Positions 41,821 through 50,283 of a stretch of 64,000 bases of DNA are shown here, piece after piece (position 1 is the stretch's first letter; each line of letters begins with the position of its first letter). Below the pieces are notes generated by a model. It was not told where the DNA came from. It saw only the letters and a program-made list of their open reading frames with translations, and made no database searches. Made by a program: the position numbers and the translations under genes. Origin of the DNA: Sideroxyarcus sp045866275 (GTDB lineage Bacteria; Pseudomonadota; Gammaproteobacteria; Burkholderiales; Gallionellaceae); assembly GCA_045866275.1 (NCBI GenBank), contig BAAFRX010000001.1:62001-126000 (forward strand), written 5' to 3'.

Positions 41821-42714
41821 ATGATCACGGGAAGTATCGTAGCAATCGTCACCCCGATGCATGAGGACGGCAGTCTCGACCTGGCGGCGTTCCGCGCCTT
41901 GATCGATTTCCATATCGACGCGGGCACCGACGCCATCGTGGTGGTCGGCACCACCGGCGAATCCCCCACGGTCAATGTGGAAGAGCATGAGCTGCTCATC
42001 GCGGAAGCGGTGAAGCACGCCGGCCAGCGCGTGCCCATCATCGCCGGCACCGGGGCGAACTCGACCCGGGAAGCGATCGAGCTGGCGACCTTCTCCAAAA
42101 AGGCCGGCGCCGATGCTTCGCTCACGGTCGTGCCGTATTACAACAAACCGACGCAGGAAGGGTTGTACCGGCATTTCAAAGCCATCGCCGAGGCGGTGGA
42201 CATGCCGCACATCCTGTACAACGTGCCGGGGCGTACCGGCTGCGATCTGCACAACGACACGGTGCTGCGCCTGGCGGAGATTCCCAACATCGTCGGCATC
42301 AAGGATGCGACCGGCGGCATCGAGCGCGGCAGCGATCTGCTGCAGCGCGCTGCTTTGTTGAAGGACTCCATCGGGGATTTTGCCATCTACAGCGGCGACG
42401 ATGCCAGCACGCTGGCGCTGATGCTGCTGGGGGCGCACGGCACCATCTCGGTCACCGCCAACGTCGCGCCGAAGCTGATGCACGAGATGTGTGCGGCGGC
42501 GTTGCGCGGCGAGGTCGCCCGCGCGCGCGCGATCAATTTCCAGTTGCTCGGTCTGCATCGCAAACTGTTCGTCGAAGCCAACCCCATTCCGGTGAAATGG
42601 GCGGTGGCGCGGATGGGCAAGATGAAGAACGTGCTGCGTTTACCCCTGACCCCGCTTTCGTCCGCGGTGCAACCGCAGGTGGAAGCGGCGATGCGTCAGG
42701 CAGGAGTCATTTGA
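41821..42714 (+). CDS. dapA: 4-hydroxy-tetrahydrodipicolinate synthase DapA
   Basis: A 297-residue TIM-barrel aldolase that condenses pyruvate with aspartate semialdehyde in lysine and diaminopimelate synthesis. Visible are the pyruvate-binding VVGTTGESPT, the catalytic tyrosine in LTVVPYYNKP, and the Schiff-base lysine in IVGIKDATGG. ATG 41821 is preferred to the GTG at 41809. bamC follows directly, the same pairing as dapA-nlpB of E. coli. Confidence 0.97.
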   Translation: MITGSIVAIVTPMHEDGSLDLAAFRALIDFHIDAGTDAIVVVGTTGESPTVNVEEHELLIAEAVKHAGQRVPIIAGTGANSTREAIELATFSKKAGADASLTVVPYYNKPTQEGLYRHFKAIAEAVDMPHILYNVPGRTGCDLHNDTVLRLAEIPNIVGIKDATGGIERGSDLLQRAALLKDSIGDFAIYSGDDASTLALMLLGAHGTISVTANVAPKLMHEMCAAALRGEVARARAINFQLLGLHRKLFVEANPIPVKWAVARMGKMKNVLRLPLTPLSSAVQPQVEAAMRQAGVI

Positions 42715-43308
42715 ATGGGAGTCGTCATGCAGGTCAGGAATATCGTATCCGGAATCACCGTTGTGTCGTTGCTGGCGGGGTGCAGCCTGTTTGGGATCGG
42801 TCAGTCGGATTACACGGCGGGGGCGGTTGCGGTACAGCCGCTCGAAGTGCCGCCTGATCTGGTTGCGCCGGCCACGGCCACTCCGCTTGAATCAGCCGCG
42901 CCGGACGGTACCCGGGTCGCCAGCTATTCTGATTTTGCGCACGCGCCGAAAGGGCCGGTTGCGCCCTGTGTTGCGCCCGCGCCGCTGGTGGTGCCGGCCC
43001 AGGCGCAGCCGATGCCGGCGAAACTGATGAAAGTGGGTGCAACCCACTTTATTTTGTTGTCCGAGCCCTTCGAGCGGGCATGGCGCACGGTGGATGTGGC
43101 GCTGACTCAAGCGGCCATCAAACCGATGGACCGGGATCGCAGCAAAGGCGTGTATTTCCTGAAGATCGGCGACAAGGCAAAATCCAAGTCCGAAGCGCAA
43201 CTGCATGTCGTCGAAACCGCCGGTGTTTCTGTGGTGACCGTCGAGGGGGCGCCGCAGGACGCGGCCGCGCGCCTGCTGGAATCGCTTCAACAACGCATGG
43301 TGCCGTGA
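42715..43308 (+). CDS. bamC: Outer membrane assembly lipoprotein BamC (NlpB-like)
   Basis: A 197-residue lipoprotein with signal peptide and lipobox SLLAGC. A proline-rich, unstructured stretch follows (LEVPPDL is the conserved BamC N-terminal motif), then one folded helix-grip domain (~105-195). E. coli BamC has two such domains, so this is a short form, common in betaproteobacteria. ATG 42715 begins at the base after the dapA stop, with AGGAG 8 bases upstream; ATG 42727 is an alternative. Confidence 0.85.
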   Translation: MGVVMQVRNIVSGITVVSLLAGCSLFGIGQSDYTAGAVAVQPLEVPPDLVAPATATPLESAAPDGTRVASYSDFAHAPKGPVAPCVAPAPLVVPAQAQPMPAKLMKVGATHFILLSEPFERAWRTVDVALTQAAIKPMDRDRSKGVYFLKIGDKAKSKSEAQLHVVETAGVSVVTVEGAPQDAAARLLESLQQRMVP

Positions 43309-43316
43309 CGGCAGCG

Positions 43317-44081
43317 ATGCGCTTTGCCTTGCTTGGCAGCGGCAGCGAGGGCAATGCGCTGCTGGTGCAGGCCGGTCGCACCACCCTGATGCTCGATTGC
43401 GGCTTCTCGGTCAACGAGACCGAGTCCCGACTGGCCCGTCTCGGCCTGCAGGCCGAACAACTCAACGGCATCCTCGTCACCCACGAACACAGCGACCATA
43501 TCGGCGGCGTGGCGCGGCTGGCACGCAAATTCAAACTGCCGGTATGGATGACGCACGGCAGCTTGCTGATGCAGCGTGCCGCGTTCGCGGATATCGCGGT
43601 CACCGAACTCAATCCCCATCATCGCATCGTCATCGGCGACATCGAGGTGCAGCCCTTTCTGGTGCCGCATGACGCGCGCGAGCCGGTGCAATATGGGTTC
43701 AGCGACGGCGCACGCCGTCTGGGTGTGCTGACCGACACCGGGCATGTCACACCGCACATCGAAGCCTCGCTGGCCGGGTGTCACGCGCTGGTACTCGAAT
43801 GCAATCATGACGAAGCGATGTTGCGCAACGGTCGCTATCCGGCCAGTCTCAAACAGCGGGTGGGCGGGCGTTTCGGCCACCTGAACAACGAACAGGCGGC
43901 AGACTTTCTGGCGCGTCTGGACACGGGCTGTCTGCAGCACATCGTGGCGGCGCACTTGAGCGCGCATAACAACACGCCGGAACTGGCGGTGCGCGCCTTG
44001 AGCGCGACCTTGTCTTGTGCGGCGGAAGAGATTGCAGTCGCAACCCAGGAAACGGGACTGGATTGGCGCGTGATTGCCTGA
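43317..44081 (+). CDS. Metallo-beta-lactamase-fold hydrolase (YycJ-like)
   Basis: A 254-residue MBL-fold protein starting MRFALLGSGSEGNALLV, with LVTHEHSDHIGG as first metal motif, an aspartate in LTDTGH and a histidine in AAHLSAHNN. It resembles the YycJ/RNase-Z-like group of predicted nucleases or phosphodiesterases. The substrate is not known. A GTG at 43305 overlapping the bamC stop (GTGA) is an alternative start. The gene probably shares a transcript with dapA-bamC. Confidence 0.85.
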   Translation: MRFALLGSGSEGNALLVQAGRTTLMLDCGFSVNETESRLARLGLQAEQLNGILVTHEHSDHIGGVARLARKFKLPVWMTHGSLLMQRAAFADIAVTELNPHHRIVIGDIEVQPFLVPHDAREPVQYGFSDGARRLGVLTDTGHVTPHIEASLAGCHALVLECNHDEAMLRNGRYPASLKQRVGGRFGHLNNEQAADFLARLDTGCLQHIVAAHLSAHNNTPELAVRALSATLSCAAEEIAVATQETGLDWRVIA

Positions 44082-44114
44082 AGGGAACGGATAAAAAATT
44101 TCCCCGCCCCCAAA

Positions 44115-44612
44115 TTACAGGCCGAGACGGGTGGGGGCGGCGCCGGAATGGGAGGATTGCCACATTTCCTCGAAACGGGAATGCAGTTCGCGCGCACCTT
44201 GCGGATCGTTGAGCGCCAGCAGTCCGCGCGTGTCGTCGAAATGGTAACGGCGCACGTAGTGGGCGTTGTCGGCAACGGCAAACGGCTCGGTCACATTCTG
44301 CAAGTGCGGCGGGGTCTGGAAGATGGCCATGCTGTGGTTGAATTCGCGCAACAACATCATCATGCGCGGACAGAAACGCACGAGATGTTGCGGGTCATGC
44401 GCCAGCAGGCGCAGGCGGCTGGTGCTGCTGCCCAGCAGCAAATGGCGCAGGGTGTCGTAACGCGCCTCGCTGTTGAAGCCGATGTCGGAGAAATCCTTTT
44501 CGAAGATGAACAGACTGTGCTGTGCCGCGGTGCAAATCCGGTCGAGCGCGGCGACATAGTCGGCTACGCCGTCGAAACTGGTGTGTTGCAGCGTGTCTTC
44601 ACCCATCGTCAT
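44115..44612 (-). CDS. Conserved protein of unknown function (possibly phospholipase-D-like)
   Basis: A 165-residue soluble protein that I cannot place firmly. It has a helical, DTLRHLLLGSS-type N-terminal half and conserved-looking HDPQHLVRFCPRM and YVRRYHFDDTRGLLAL segments, loosely like a degenerate phospholipase-D half without an HKD motif. It overlaps the upstream ribosomal-oxygenase gene by ATGA, so it is translationally coupled and may work with it. Confidence 0.7.
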   Translation of the reverse strand: MTMGEDTLQHTSFDGVADYVAALDRICTAAQHSLFIFEKDFSDIGFNSEARYDTLRHLLLGSSTSRLRLLAHDPQHLVRFCPRMMMLLREFNHSMAIFQTPPHLQNVTEPFAVADNAHYVRRYHFDDTRGLLALNDPQGARELHSRFEEMWQSSHSGAAPTRLGL

Positions 44613-45739
44613 TTCCCCGCTTTCGGTGCTAGATAACCGGCCAGATACCACTCATGCAGCAGCGCGGCGGCTTCTTCCGGCAGCGATTGCGCAGGCGGCA
44701 GTTCGCGAGTGTCGGCCAGCTGGCGCAGGATGCGGTAGCTGGACTTCTTCAGCGGACAGGCCTCGCCGTTGATGAACACCGTGTGTCCGTAGCACTGCAT
44801 CAAGGTCTTCAGGTCCAGCGTCACGCCACGCTTCGCCACGGCGAGCGCGAAGCGGGAGCGCGACAGCGGCCTGGCGGGCGCATCGAAAAAGATGTGCGGC
44901 TTGGGTTCGCTCAGGTAACAACCGAGGAAGTTCGCCACGTCCTCGTCGTCCCAACGCACCTTGCGGATTTCCGCCGCCACCTGTTTCAGCATCTTCTTGC
45001 CAATCTCGGAGGGATGCTTCTGCAGTTTCAGGTCGGGGTCGGCATAGGTGCCGCCGATTTCGATGCGATCCTGCAGATAGACGAGGAACTGCTCCGCCAA
45101 CTCCTGATACCAGGGCGTGCGGAAACCGATGGAGTAGGTCATGCAATCGTCTTCGGCGATGCCGTTGTGCGCGCATTGCGGCGGCAGATAGAGCATGTCG
45201 CCCGGCGCCAGCACCCATTCCTGCGCCACCTTGAAGTCCTTGAGGACCCGCAACGGCGTGCCCTCGATCAGGGTCTGATCTTGCTGGGTGGAAATCTGCC
45301 AGCGCCGATGGCCATAACCCTGCAACAGGAACACGTCGTAGATGTCGAAATGCGGGCCGACACCGCCGCCTTTGGGCGCGTAACTCACCATCAGGTCGTC
45401 CAGGCGCGCATGCGGAATGAAGCTGAAGCGCTTGAGCAATTCCGCCGCCTCGGGCAGGAAATGATTGACGCCCTGCACCAGCACCGACCACTTGCCTTGC
45501 TTCGACAATCCGCTGAAATCACCGGCCGCCAAAGGCGAGCATTGCAGGCCGAAGCGACCGCCCCGCTGCGTGACGATGCGCGCCTGCGCATCCTCGTTGC
45601 AGGCGAGTTTGATCAGTTGTTGCGGGTCGAGCAGACCGGCGAAACCGGGCACGGCCTGACGGATCAGCAGCGGCTTCTTTTGCCAGTAATCGCGCAGGAA
45701 TTGTTGCGGGGTGATGCCGCCAAGCAGGAGATTTTTCAT
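44609..45739 (-). CDS. roxA: Ribosomal protein oxygenase (YcfD/RoxA-like, Fe(II)/2-oxoglutarate)
   Basis: A 376-residue JmjC/cupin-type oxygenase, matching the length of E. coli YcfD (373), which hydroxylates an arginine of ribosomal protein L16. The iron triad is visible: His and Asp in GPHFDIYDVF and the distal His in CAHNGIAEDD. The C-terminal winged-helix-like part (~270-375) is kept. ATG 45739 is chosen. The reading frame continues upstream without a convincing start and overlaps the divergent peroxiredoxin gene. Confidence 0.9.
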   Translation of the reverse strand: MKNLLLGGITPQQFLRDYWQKKPLLIRQAVPGFAGLLDPQQLIKLACNEDAQARIVTQRGGRFGLQCSPLAAGDFSGLSKQGKWSVLVQGVNHFLPEAAELLKRFSFIPHARLDDLMVSYAPKGGGVGPHFDIYDVFLLQGYGHRRWQISTQQDQTLIEGTPLRVLKDFKVAQEWVLAPGDMLYLPPQCAHNGIAEDDCMTYSIGFRTPWYQELAEQFLVYLQDRIEIGGTYADPDLKLQKHPSEIGKKMLKQVAAEIRKVRWDDEDVANFLGCYLSEPKPHIFFDAPARPLSRSRFALAVAKRGVTLDLKTLMQCYGHTVFINGEACPLKKSSYRILRQLADTRELPPAQSLPEEAAALLHEWYLAGYLAPKAGK

Positions 45740-45832
45740 GCGCGGATTATATCCCCGGTGCGGGTAATGGAAAGCAAATTCAGCCGTGCGCGCGGTGCAA
45801 AATTGGATAGAATGCCACCTCCAGGAGGAGTT

Positions 45833-46318
45833 ATGCCAATACAAGTTGTATCGCTTCAGGCCGGCATGGCCGCTCCGCATTTCGAGTTGCCCGATGCCGA
45901 CATGCATCCCTTCAGACTGGCATCCCTGCAGGACAAACAGCACGTCGTGCTGTATTTTTATCCGCGCGACGACACGCCGGGATGCACGATGGAGGCGAAC
46001 GAATTCAGCGATCTCGAAAAGGAGTTTGCCGCGCGCGACACCCGGGTGATCGGGATCAGCCGCGACGATTGCATCAGCCATGCTTCGTTCCGCGACAAGT
46101 ACGGCCTGTCGGTGCTGCTGCTGTCCGATCCGGAAGGGCGGGTGTGCCGGAAATACGGGGTGCTGTACGAAAAGGAAATCGACGGGGAACAGAAACTGGC
46201 CATCCGTCGCTCGACCTTCGTCATCGATAAACAAGGGAAACTGCGCCACGTTTTATACGATGTCCACGCGCACGGACATCCGCAGGAAATACTTAAACTG
46301 ATAAAGGAAATGCAATGA
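45833..46318 (+). CDS. Peroxiredoxin (Bcp/PrxQ family)
   Basis: A 161-residue thiol peroxidase. The peroxidatic cysteine is in YPRDDTPGCTMEANEF. The residue five positions on, a cysteine in E. coli Bcp, is not one here. A second cysteine occurs in SRDDCISHASF and another in GRVCRKYG; which of these resolves is unclear. A strong AGGAGGAG precedes ATG 45833. The gene overlaps slyD by ATGA, so oxidant defence and protein folding are coupled here. Confidence 0.93.
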   Translation: MPIQVVSLQAGMAAPHFELPDADMHPFRLASLQDKQHVVLYFYPRDDTPGCTMEANEFSDLEKEFAARDTRVIGISRDDCISHASFRDKYGLSVLLLSDPEGRVCRKYGVLYEKEIDGEQKLAIRRSTFVIDKQGKLRHVLYDVHAHGHPQEILKLIKEMQ

Positions 46319-46800
46319 AGATCGAAAAGAACGCAGTGGTCTCGCTGACCTATGAATTGACCGATGCCGATGGCGCGCTGATCGAAAAGGCCGGCGAGCC
46401 GATCAGCTATCTGCATGGGGGCTACGACGGCATCTTCCCGCTGGTGGAAGAGGCGCTGCAGGGCAAAGCGGTCGGCGACAGGTTCGCGGTCAGCATGCAG
46501 GCGGACGATGCCTTCGGCGAATACGAACATGACCTCGTGCGCGTCGAGCCGCGCAGCATGTTTCCGGCGGAAGTCGCGGTCGGCATGCAATTCGAGGGCG
46601 GCGCGGAAGGGGATGATGACGATGACTTCATGCTCTACACCGTGACCGACGTGAGTGACGATGAAGTCACGGTCGATGGCAATCATCCGCTGGCGGGCAA
46701 GGCGCTTACCTTCTCCGGGGTCGTCACCGGCGTGCGTGCCGCATCGGCAGAAGAGTTGAGCCACTGGCATGTGCATGGCGACGGCGGCCATCACCACTAA
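46315..46800 (+). CDS. slyD: FKBP-type peptidyl-prolyl isomerase SlyD
   Basis: A 161-residue FKBP with an insert-in-flap domain. It starts KIEKNAVVSLTYELTDADG and has the active-site segment LHGGYDGIFPLVEEAL, an acidic DDDDD stretch and a short histidine-rich tail (HWHVHGDGGHHH) that can bind nickel. It is a folding helper and metallochaperone; the tail is much shorter than in E. coli SlyD. Translationally coupled to the peroxiredoxin. Confidence 0.94.
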   Translation: MKIEKNAVVSLTYELTDADGALIEKAGEPISYLHGGYDGIFPLVEEALQGKAVGDRFAVSMQADDAFGEYEHDLVRVEPRSMFPAEVAVGMQFEGGAEGDDDDDFMLYTVTDVSDDEVTVDGNHPLAGKALTFSGVVTGVRAASAEELSHWHVHGDGGHHH

Positions 46801-46856
46801 TTCGGCGCGCCAGTCTCACAACGATGGCGCGAGGCCACAAACATAAGGAGGCACCC

Positions 46857-47255
46857 ATGAAGTTTCGTTATGCATTATTTGCACTTGGTGTTTTTTTGCT
46901 GAGCATTGCCGGTTGCAGGGCGGACAACGTTCCGCTGGTCGAAGTCAAGCAGGCGGCGGAGATGCAGGCGCAGGGCGCACTGCTGCTGGATGTGCGGCAG
47001 CCTGACGAATACGCGGAGTTTCGCGCACCGAACAGCCGATTGCTGCCGCTGGGGCAATTGTCGTCGCGCATGGGTGAAATTGCGTCATACAAAGACCGGC
47101 CGGTTGTGGTCATTTGTCACTCCGGCCGGCGTTCGGCACGGGCTGTGCAGCAGTTGCAGGAGGCCGGATTCACCCAGGTATTCAGCGTTGACGGCGGCAT
47201 GGTGCGCTGGGCGGAAGCGGGGTTGCCGGTCGAGCGCGGTGCTCCGCAGCAATGA
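46857..47255 (+). CDS. Rhodanese-domain lipoprotein
   Basis: A 132-residue exported protein with a lipoprotein signal peptide (lipobox SIAGC) followed by a single rhodanese domain with active loop CHSGRRSA. It is probably anchored in the envelope for sulfur or redox chemistry; the substrate is unknown. AAGGAGG precedes ATG 46857. It follows slyD by 56 bases. Confidence 0.9.
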   Translation: MKFRYALFALGVFLLSIAGCRADNVPLVEVKQAAEMQAQGALLLDVRQPDEYAEFRAPNSRLLPLGQLSSRMGEIASYKDRPVVVICHSGRRSARAVQQLQEAGFTQVFSVDGGMVRWAEAGLPVERGAPQQ

Positions 47256-47338
47256 ATCGCGAGCACGATACAACCCGCAGCACGTGCCTGGTTCCGGCAT
47301 GCCTTTCCGGTTTGGCGAAACGGGCCATCACGCCCGGA

Positions 47339-48430
47339 TCATGAATCGCCCGGCAGGTGATGGGCCAGCCAGTTTGCAACGTCATCGTTCCCGCGCGGAA
47401 TGATCGGTTCCCGTCGCGGCGCTCGCCACACCGCGTGAAGTGCTCCGGCGAGGTCGCCGCGTTCCAGCATCGTGCGTGACACTTCGCGGCAGGTGCCGTG
47501 CTGTTGCAGCCACGCAATCAGCGCGGGCGATTCCGGCCAGTCGGCACGGTTCACATACACCACCGGCACCGCGCTGCATGCCGCTTCGACGAAGCTGCCG
47601 TAGCCCGGTTTGCACAGCAATGCATCGCAACTGGCCAGCAGATCGCTGAAAGGGAGCGGCAACGATTCAAGCACGATGGCGTCCGGATGCCGGACCTGCC
47701 AGCTTTCCTGCACCAGCCAGCTCACCCCGTCGATGCGCGGCCAGCCTTCGAGCGGCAAGCGGCTGGCGATGCCGCCCAGGCTCACCAGGACCAGCCGTTC
47801 TTCCCGCGACAAGCCCAGATGGCGATCCAGTTCGTCGCGCCGGTTTGCGCCGCTGTCGGCGACGGGGGCGACCGGCACGAGATTGGGCAACGTCGCCATG
47901 GCCATGCCCGGCGTGGCGCGCAGAAATGCATCGGCCTGTGCATAGCTGGCGAACATCCGTGCCGCAATGTCATCATCGCCGCAGTAATGACGGTAGATGT
48001 CAAACCAGTTGAGCGAACACAGCGCCGCGTTGGCGATGCCCGCGTGCTGCGCCGCCGCCAGCGGCAGATAGCCCACGTTCGAGAACACCATGCCCGCACC
48101 GAGTTCGCGCAACAGGCGCGCCTCGTTCGCCACGCGTCTCTCCCAGTCCGCGTGGAACCGGGCAAATGCCTCGCGGCTCTCTGCGGCCAGCACATCGAGC
48201 GCCGATGACATCGCCATGCCAAGGTCGCCCTCGCTGCCCAGATGCGCGAACGGAACGTGGATGCGGGAGCGCAGATGCGCCAGCGGCAGGCCCGAGCGCA
48301 CCGTCAGGCGCATCCGGGGCAGGAGTTGATGCAGCCGGTTCAGGACGGGGGCGGTCTGCGCCAGGTGGCCGAAGCCGTGACCGGAAATCGAAACGACGAG
48401 GTGGGGCTGGGCGTGCTTCAGATCGCGCAA
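47339..48430 (-). CDS. MurG-like glycosyltransferase-fold protein
   Basis: A 363-residue protein with a GT-B-like layout. Near the N-terminus VVSISGHGFGHLAQTAPVLNRL is the glycine-rich loop seen in MurG-type and related transferases. The C-terminal half has VLVSLGGIASRLP and LLCKPGYGSFVEAACSAVPVVYVNR, the nucleotide-sugar site of family 28-like enzymes. Donor and acceptor are unknown. No ATG fits; TTG 48430, with GAGGTGGAG upstream, gives the right N-terminus and overlaps the dehydrogenase gene by 13 bases, so the two are coupled. Confidence 0.78.
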   Translation of the reverse strand: MRDLKHAQPHLVVSISGHGFGHLAQTAPVLNRLHQLLPRMRLTVRSGLPLAHLRSRIHVPFAHLGSEGDLGMAMSSALDVLAAESREAFARFHADWERRVANEARLLRELGAGMVFSNVGYLPLAAAQHAGIANAALCSLNWFDIYRHYCGDDDIAARMFASYAQADAFLRATPGMAMATLPNLVPVAPVADSGANRRDELDRHLGLSREERLVLVSLGGIASRLPLEGWPRIDGVSWLVQESWQVRHPDAIVLESLPLPFSDLLASCDALLCKPGYGSFVEAACSAVPVVYVNRADWPESPALIAWLQQHGTCREVSRTMLERGDLAGALHAVWRAPRREPIIPRGNDDVANWLAHHLPGDS

Positions 48431-49344
48431 CGCTCCACCTCGCGCAATTGGCGCAGATACGCCTGTAGCAGCCGATCCAGCGCCGGCGGGGCGGTGACCA
48501 TGTCGTGCGCCAGCGCGAACAGCGGATAGCTTCGCCAGTCGAACAGGCGAAACTTCTCCACCCTCTGCAGGGTGTGCACACCCTCCCCGGAAATGTCGTC
48601 CCACGCGCCGCGCGCCAGCTTGCGGCCGAGCTCATGGTGGTGCGAATCCGCGCTGGTTGCCGTGGTCAGCAGATCGCCCAGCCCGGCATAGCTGTAGGGC
48701 GTGTTGGCCTTGCCACCGAACGACTGCACGATGGCGCTCAACTCCGCGATGGCTGCAACCATCAGATGCCCGCGCATGTTGTCGCCGAGCCGCAGTTCGT
48801 CCGCTACGCCGAACAGGATGGCGTACACGTTCTTCAGGATCACCGACCAGCTCCTGCCGTGCAAGTCGGAGGCCTGCTGGCATACCAGCGTGCTGCCGCG
48901 AAACAGGCGATGCACCACCGCGAAATCCGCTGCCGCGGACAACACCGCATCGGCAAAACCGTGGCGTCCCGCGCGCAACTCTTCCGAGATCATCGGGCCG
49001 TACACCACGCCGTAATGATGCGTGTCCGCGAATAGCCGTTCGAACACCTGCGCCGCCGTGCGCCCCGACTCGTCCAGTCCCTTGGCGATGGTCAGACACA
49101 GGCTGTCGGCAGTCAGATGCGGCACGATGCGGCGGGCAATCTCGAAATGCGGGTTGACCGGCAGGCAGAACAGAATCACCTGCGCTGCGGCAACTTCCTC
49201 CTCCAGCGTCGCATGCTGACCCCGCACCACCTCGCCCATGTCCCAGATGCGCACATCGTGCCGCGCTGCCAGCAGGTATTCCATGGCATGTCCCATCTCC
49301 CCGTAGCCGAGGATCAGGACGCGGAGTTTCGTCGCGCCAGCCAT
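48418..49344 (-). CDS. GpsA-like NAD(P)-dependent dehydrogenase with altered substrate loop
   Basis: A 308-residue member of the glycerol-3-phosphate dehydrogenase family. It has a Rossmann N-terminus (VLILGYGEMGHAM, where GpsA has GxGxWG), and conserved lysines in IAKGLD and ILKNVYAI. The C-terminal GLGDLLTTATSADSHHHELG has SHHHE where GpsA has SRNRR, the arginine/asparagine that holds the substrate phosphate. It may therefore act on something other than glycerol-3-phosphate. It is followed, overlapping, by a glycosyltransferase-like gene. Confidence 0.82.
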   Translation of the reverse strand: MAGATKLRVLILGYGEMGHAMEYLLAARHDVRIWDMGEVVRGQHATLEEEVAAAQVILFCLPVNPHFEIARRIVPHLTADSLCLTIAKGLDESGRTAAQVFERLFADTHHYGVVYGPMISEELRAGRHGFADAVLSAAADFAVVHRLFRGSTLVCQQASDLHGRSWSVILKNVYAILFGVADELRLGDNMRGHLMVAAIAELSAIVQSFGGKANTPYSYAGLGDLLTTATSADSHHHELGRKLARGAWDDISGEGVHTLQRVEKFRLFDWRSYPLFALAHDMVTAPPALDRLLQAYLRQLREVERCAI

Positions 49345-49350
49345 GCGCGC

Positions 49351-50139
49351 TTATTTCAGCACGTCGGCCAGAAAAGTTTGCAACTGTGCCCAGGAGTCGC
49401 GGTCCGCCTCGGCGTTGTAGGCCAAGGGCAGATTGAATTTCCTGCCGTATTCGTCCGCCTCCGGATTGGTGAAACTGTGCATCGTGCCGGGATACACCAC
49501 CGTGCGGTAGTTCACGCCCGCATTGCGCATCTCCTGCTCGAAGGCGGCGACCTGCGCGGCGGGGATCATCTTGTCGTCGGCACCGGTGAAGGAAAGCACC
49601 TTTGCCTTCACCGTGCCCGCCTGGGCCGGTACATCGGTGGCGAGGCCGCCGTGAAAACTCGCCACGCCTTTCAGATTTTCACCCGCGCGCGCCATGTTCA
49701 GCGCCACCGAACCGCCGAAGCAATAACCGATGGCCGCCAGTCTGTGCGCATCCACACGGCGTTGGCGGCGCAGCACGTTCATCGCCGCTTCGAAGCGCGC
49801 CTTGGCCATGGGTTTGTTCTGCGAGACTTCGGCGGCGAACTTGCCCGCATCGTCCGGGTGCTGCGCCTGCCGGCCGTCGCCATACATATCCACCGCGAGC
49901 GCAACATAGCCCAGCTCCGCCAGCATGTTGGCGCGCTTGCGCGCATAGGCGTTGTGTCCCCACCATTCATGCACCACCAGCACCGCCGGGCGCTTGCCTT
50001 TTATCGCGTCGTCGTAAGCGATCCAGCCTTTCATCGTGGTGCCGCCGGCGCGATAGCTGACCTCCCTGCCCTGCACGGCGGCGAATGCGGCAGTAACGGA
50101 AAGACAGCACAGGACGAGGGAAAGAAGCAGTTTTTGCAT
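49351..50139 (-). CDS. Secreted dienelactone hydrolase family protein
   Basis: A 262-residue alpha/beta hydrolase with a Sec signal peptide (cleavage near AFA). The catalytic triad fits the dienelactone hydrolase type: Cys in IGYCFGGS, Asp in TGADDKMIP, His in GTMHSFTNP; VVHEWWG is the conserved early motif. It is probably periplasmic; the substrate is unknown. A GGAGG lies before ATG 50139. Confidence 0.9.
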   Translation of the reverse strand: MQKLLLSLVLCCLSVTAAFAAVQGREVSYRAGGTTMKGWIAYDDAIKGKRPAVLVVHEWWGHNAYARKRANMLAELGYVALAVDMYGDGRQAQHPDDAGKFAAEVSQNKPMAKARFEAAMNVLRRQRRVDAHRLAAIGYCFGGSVALNMARAGENLKGVASFHGGLATDVPAQAGTVKAKVLSFTGADDKMIPAAQVAAFEQEMRNAGVNYRTVVYPGTMHSFTNPEADEYGRKFNLPLAYNAEADRDSWAQLQTFLADVLK

Positions 50140-50283
50140 GAGGGCCTCCGTGACGGTTTGGATTGATCCGGGTGCGATGATAATGCGAATCCGGGCAATG
50201 ATCGCAAACAGATTGAGAGACCTCCGGGTTCCTCGTGCATTTTATGCGCGAGGCCCTGCGAACGGAACAGGCCGCATCGGCCG

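Noticed and set aside
50231..50253. Terminator between pepN and the dienelactone hydrolase gene
   Set aside because: A stem CCTCGTGCAT/ATGCGCGAGG exists but no T-tract follows on either strand.
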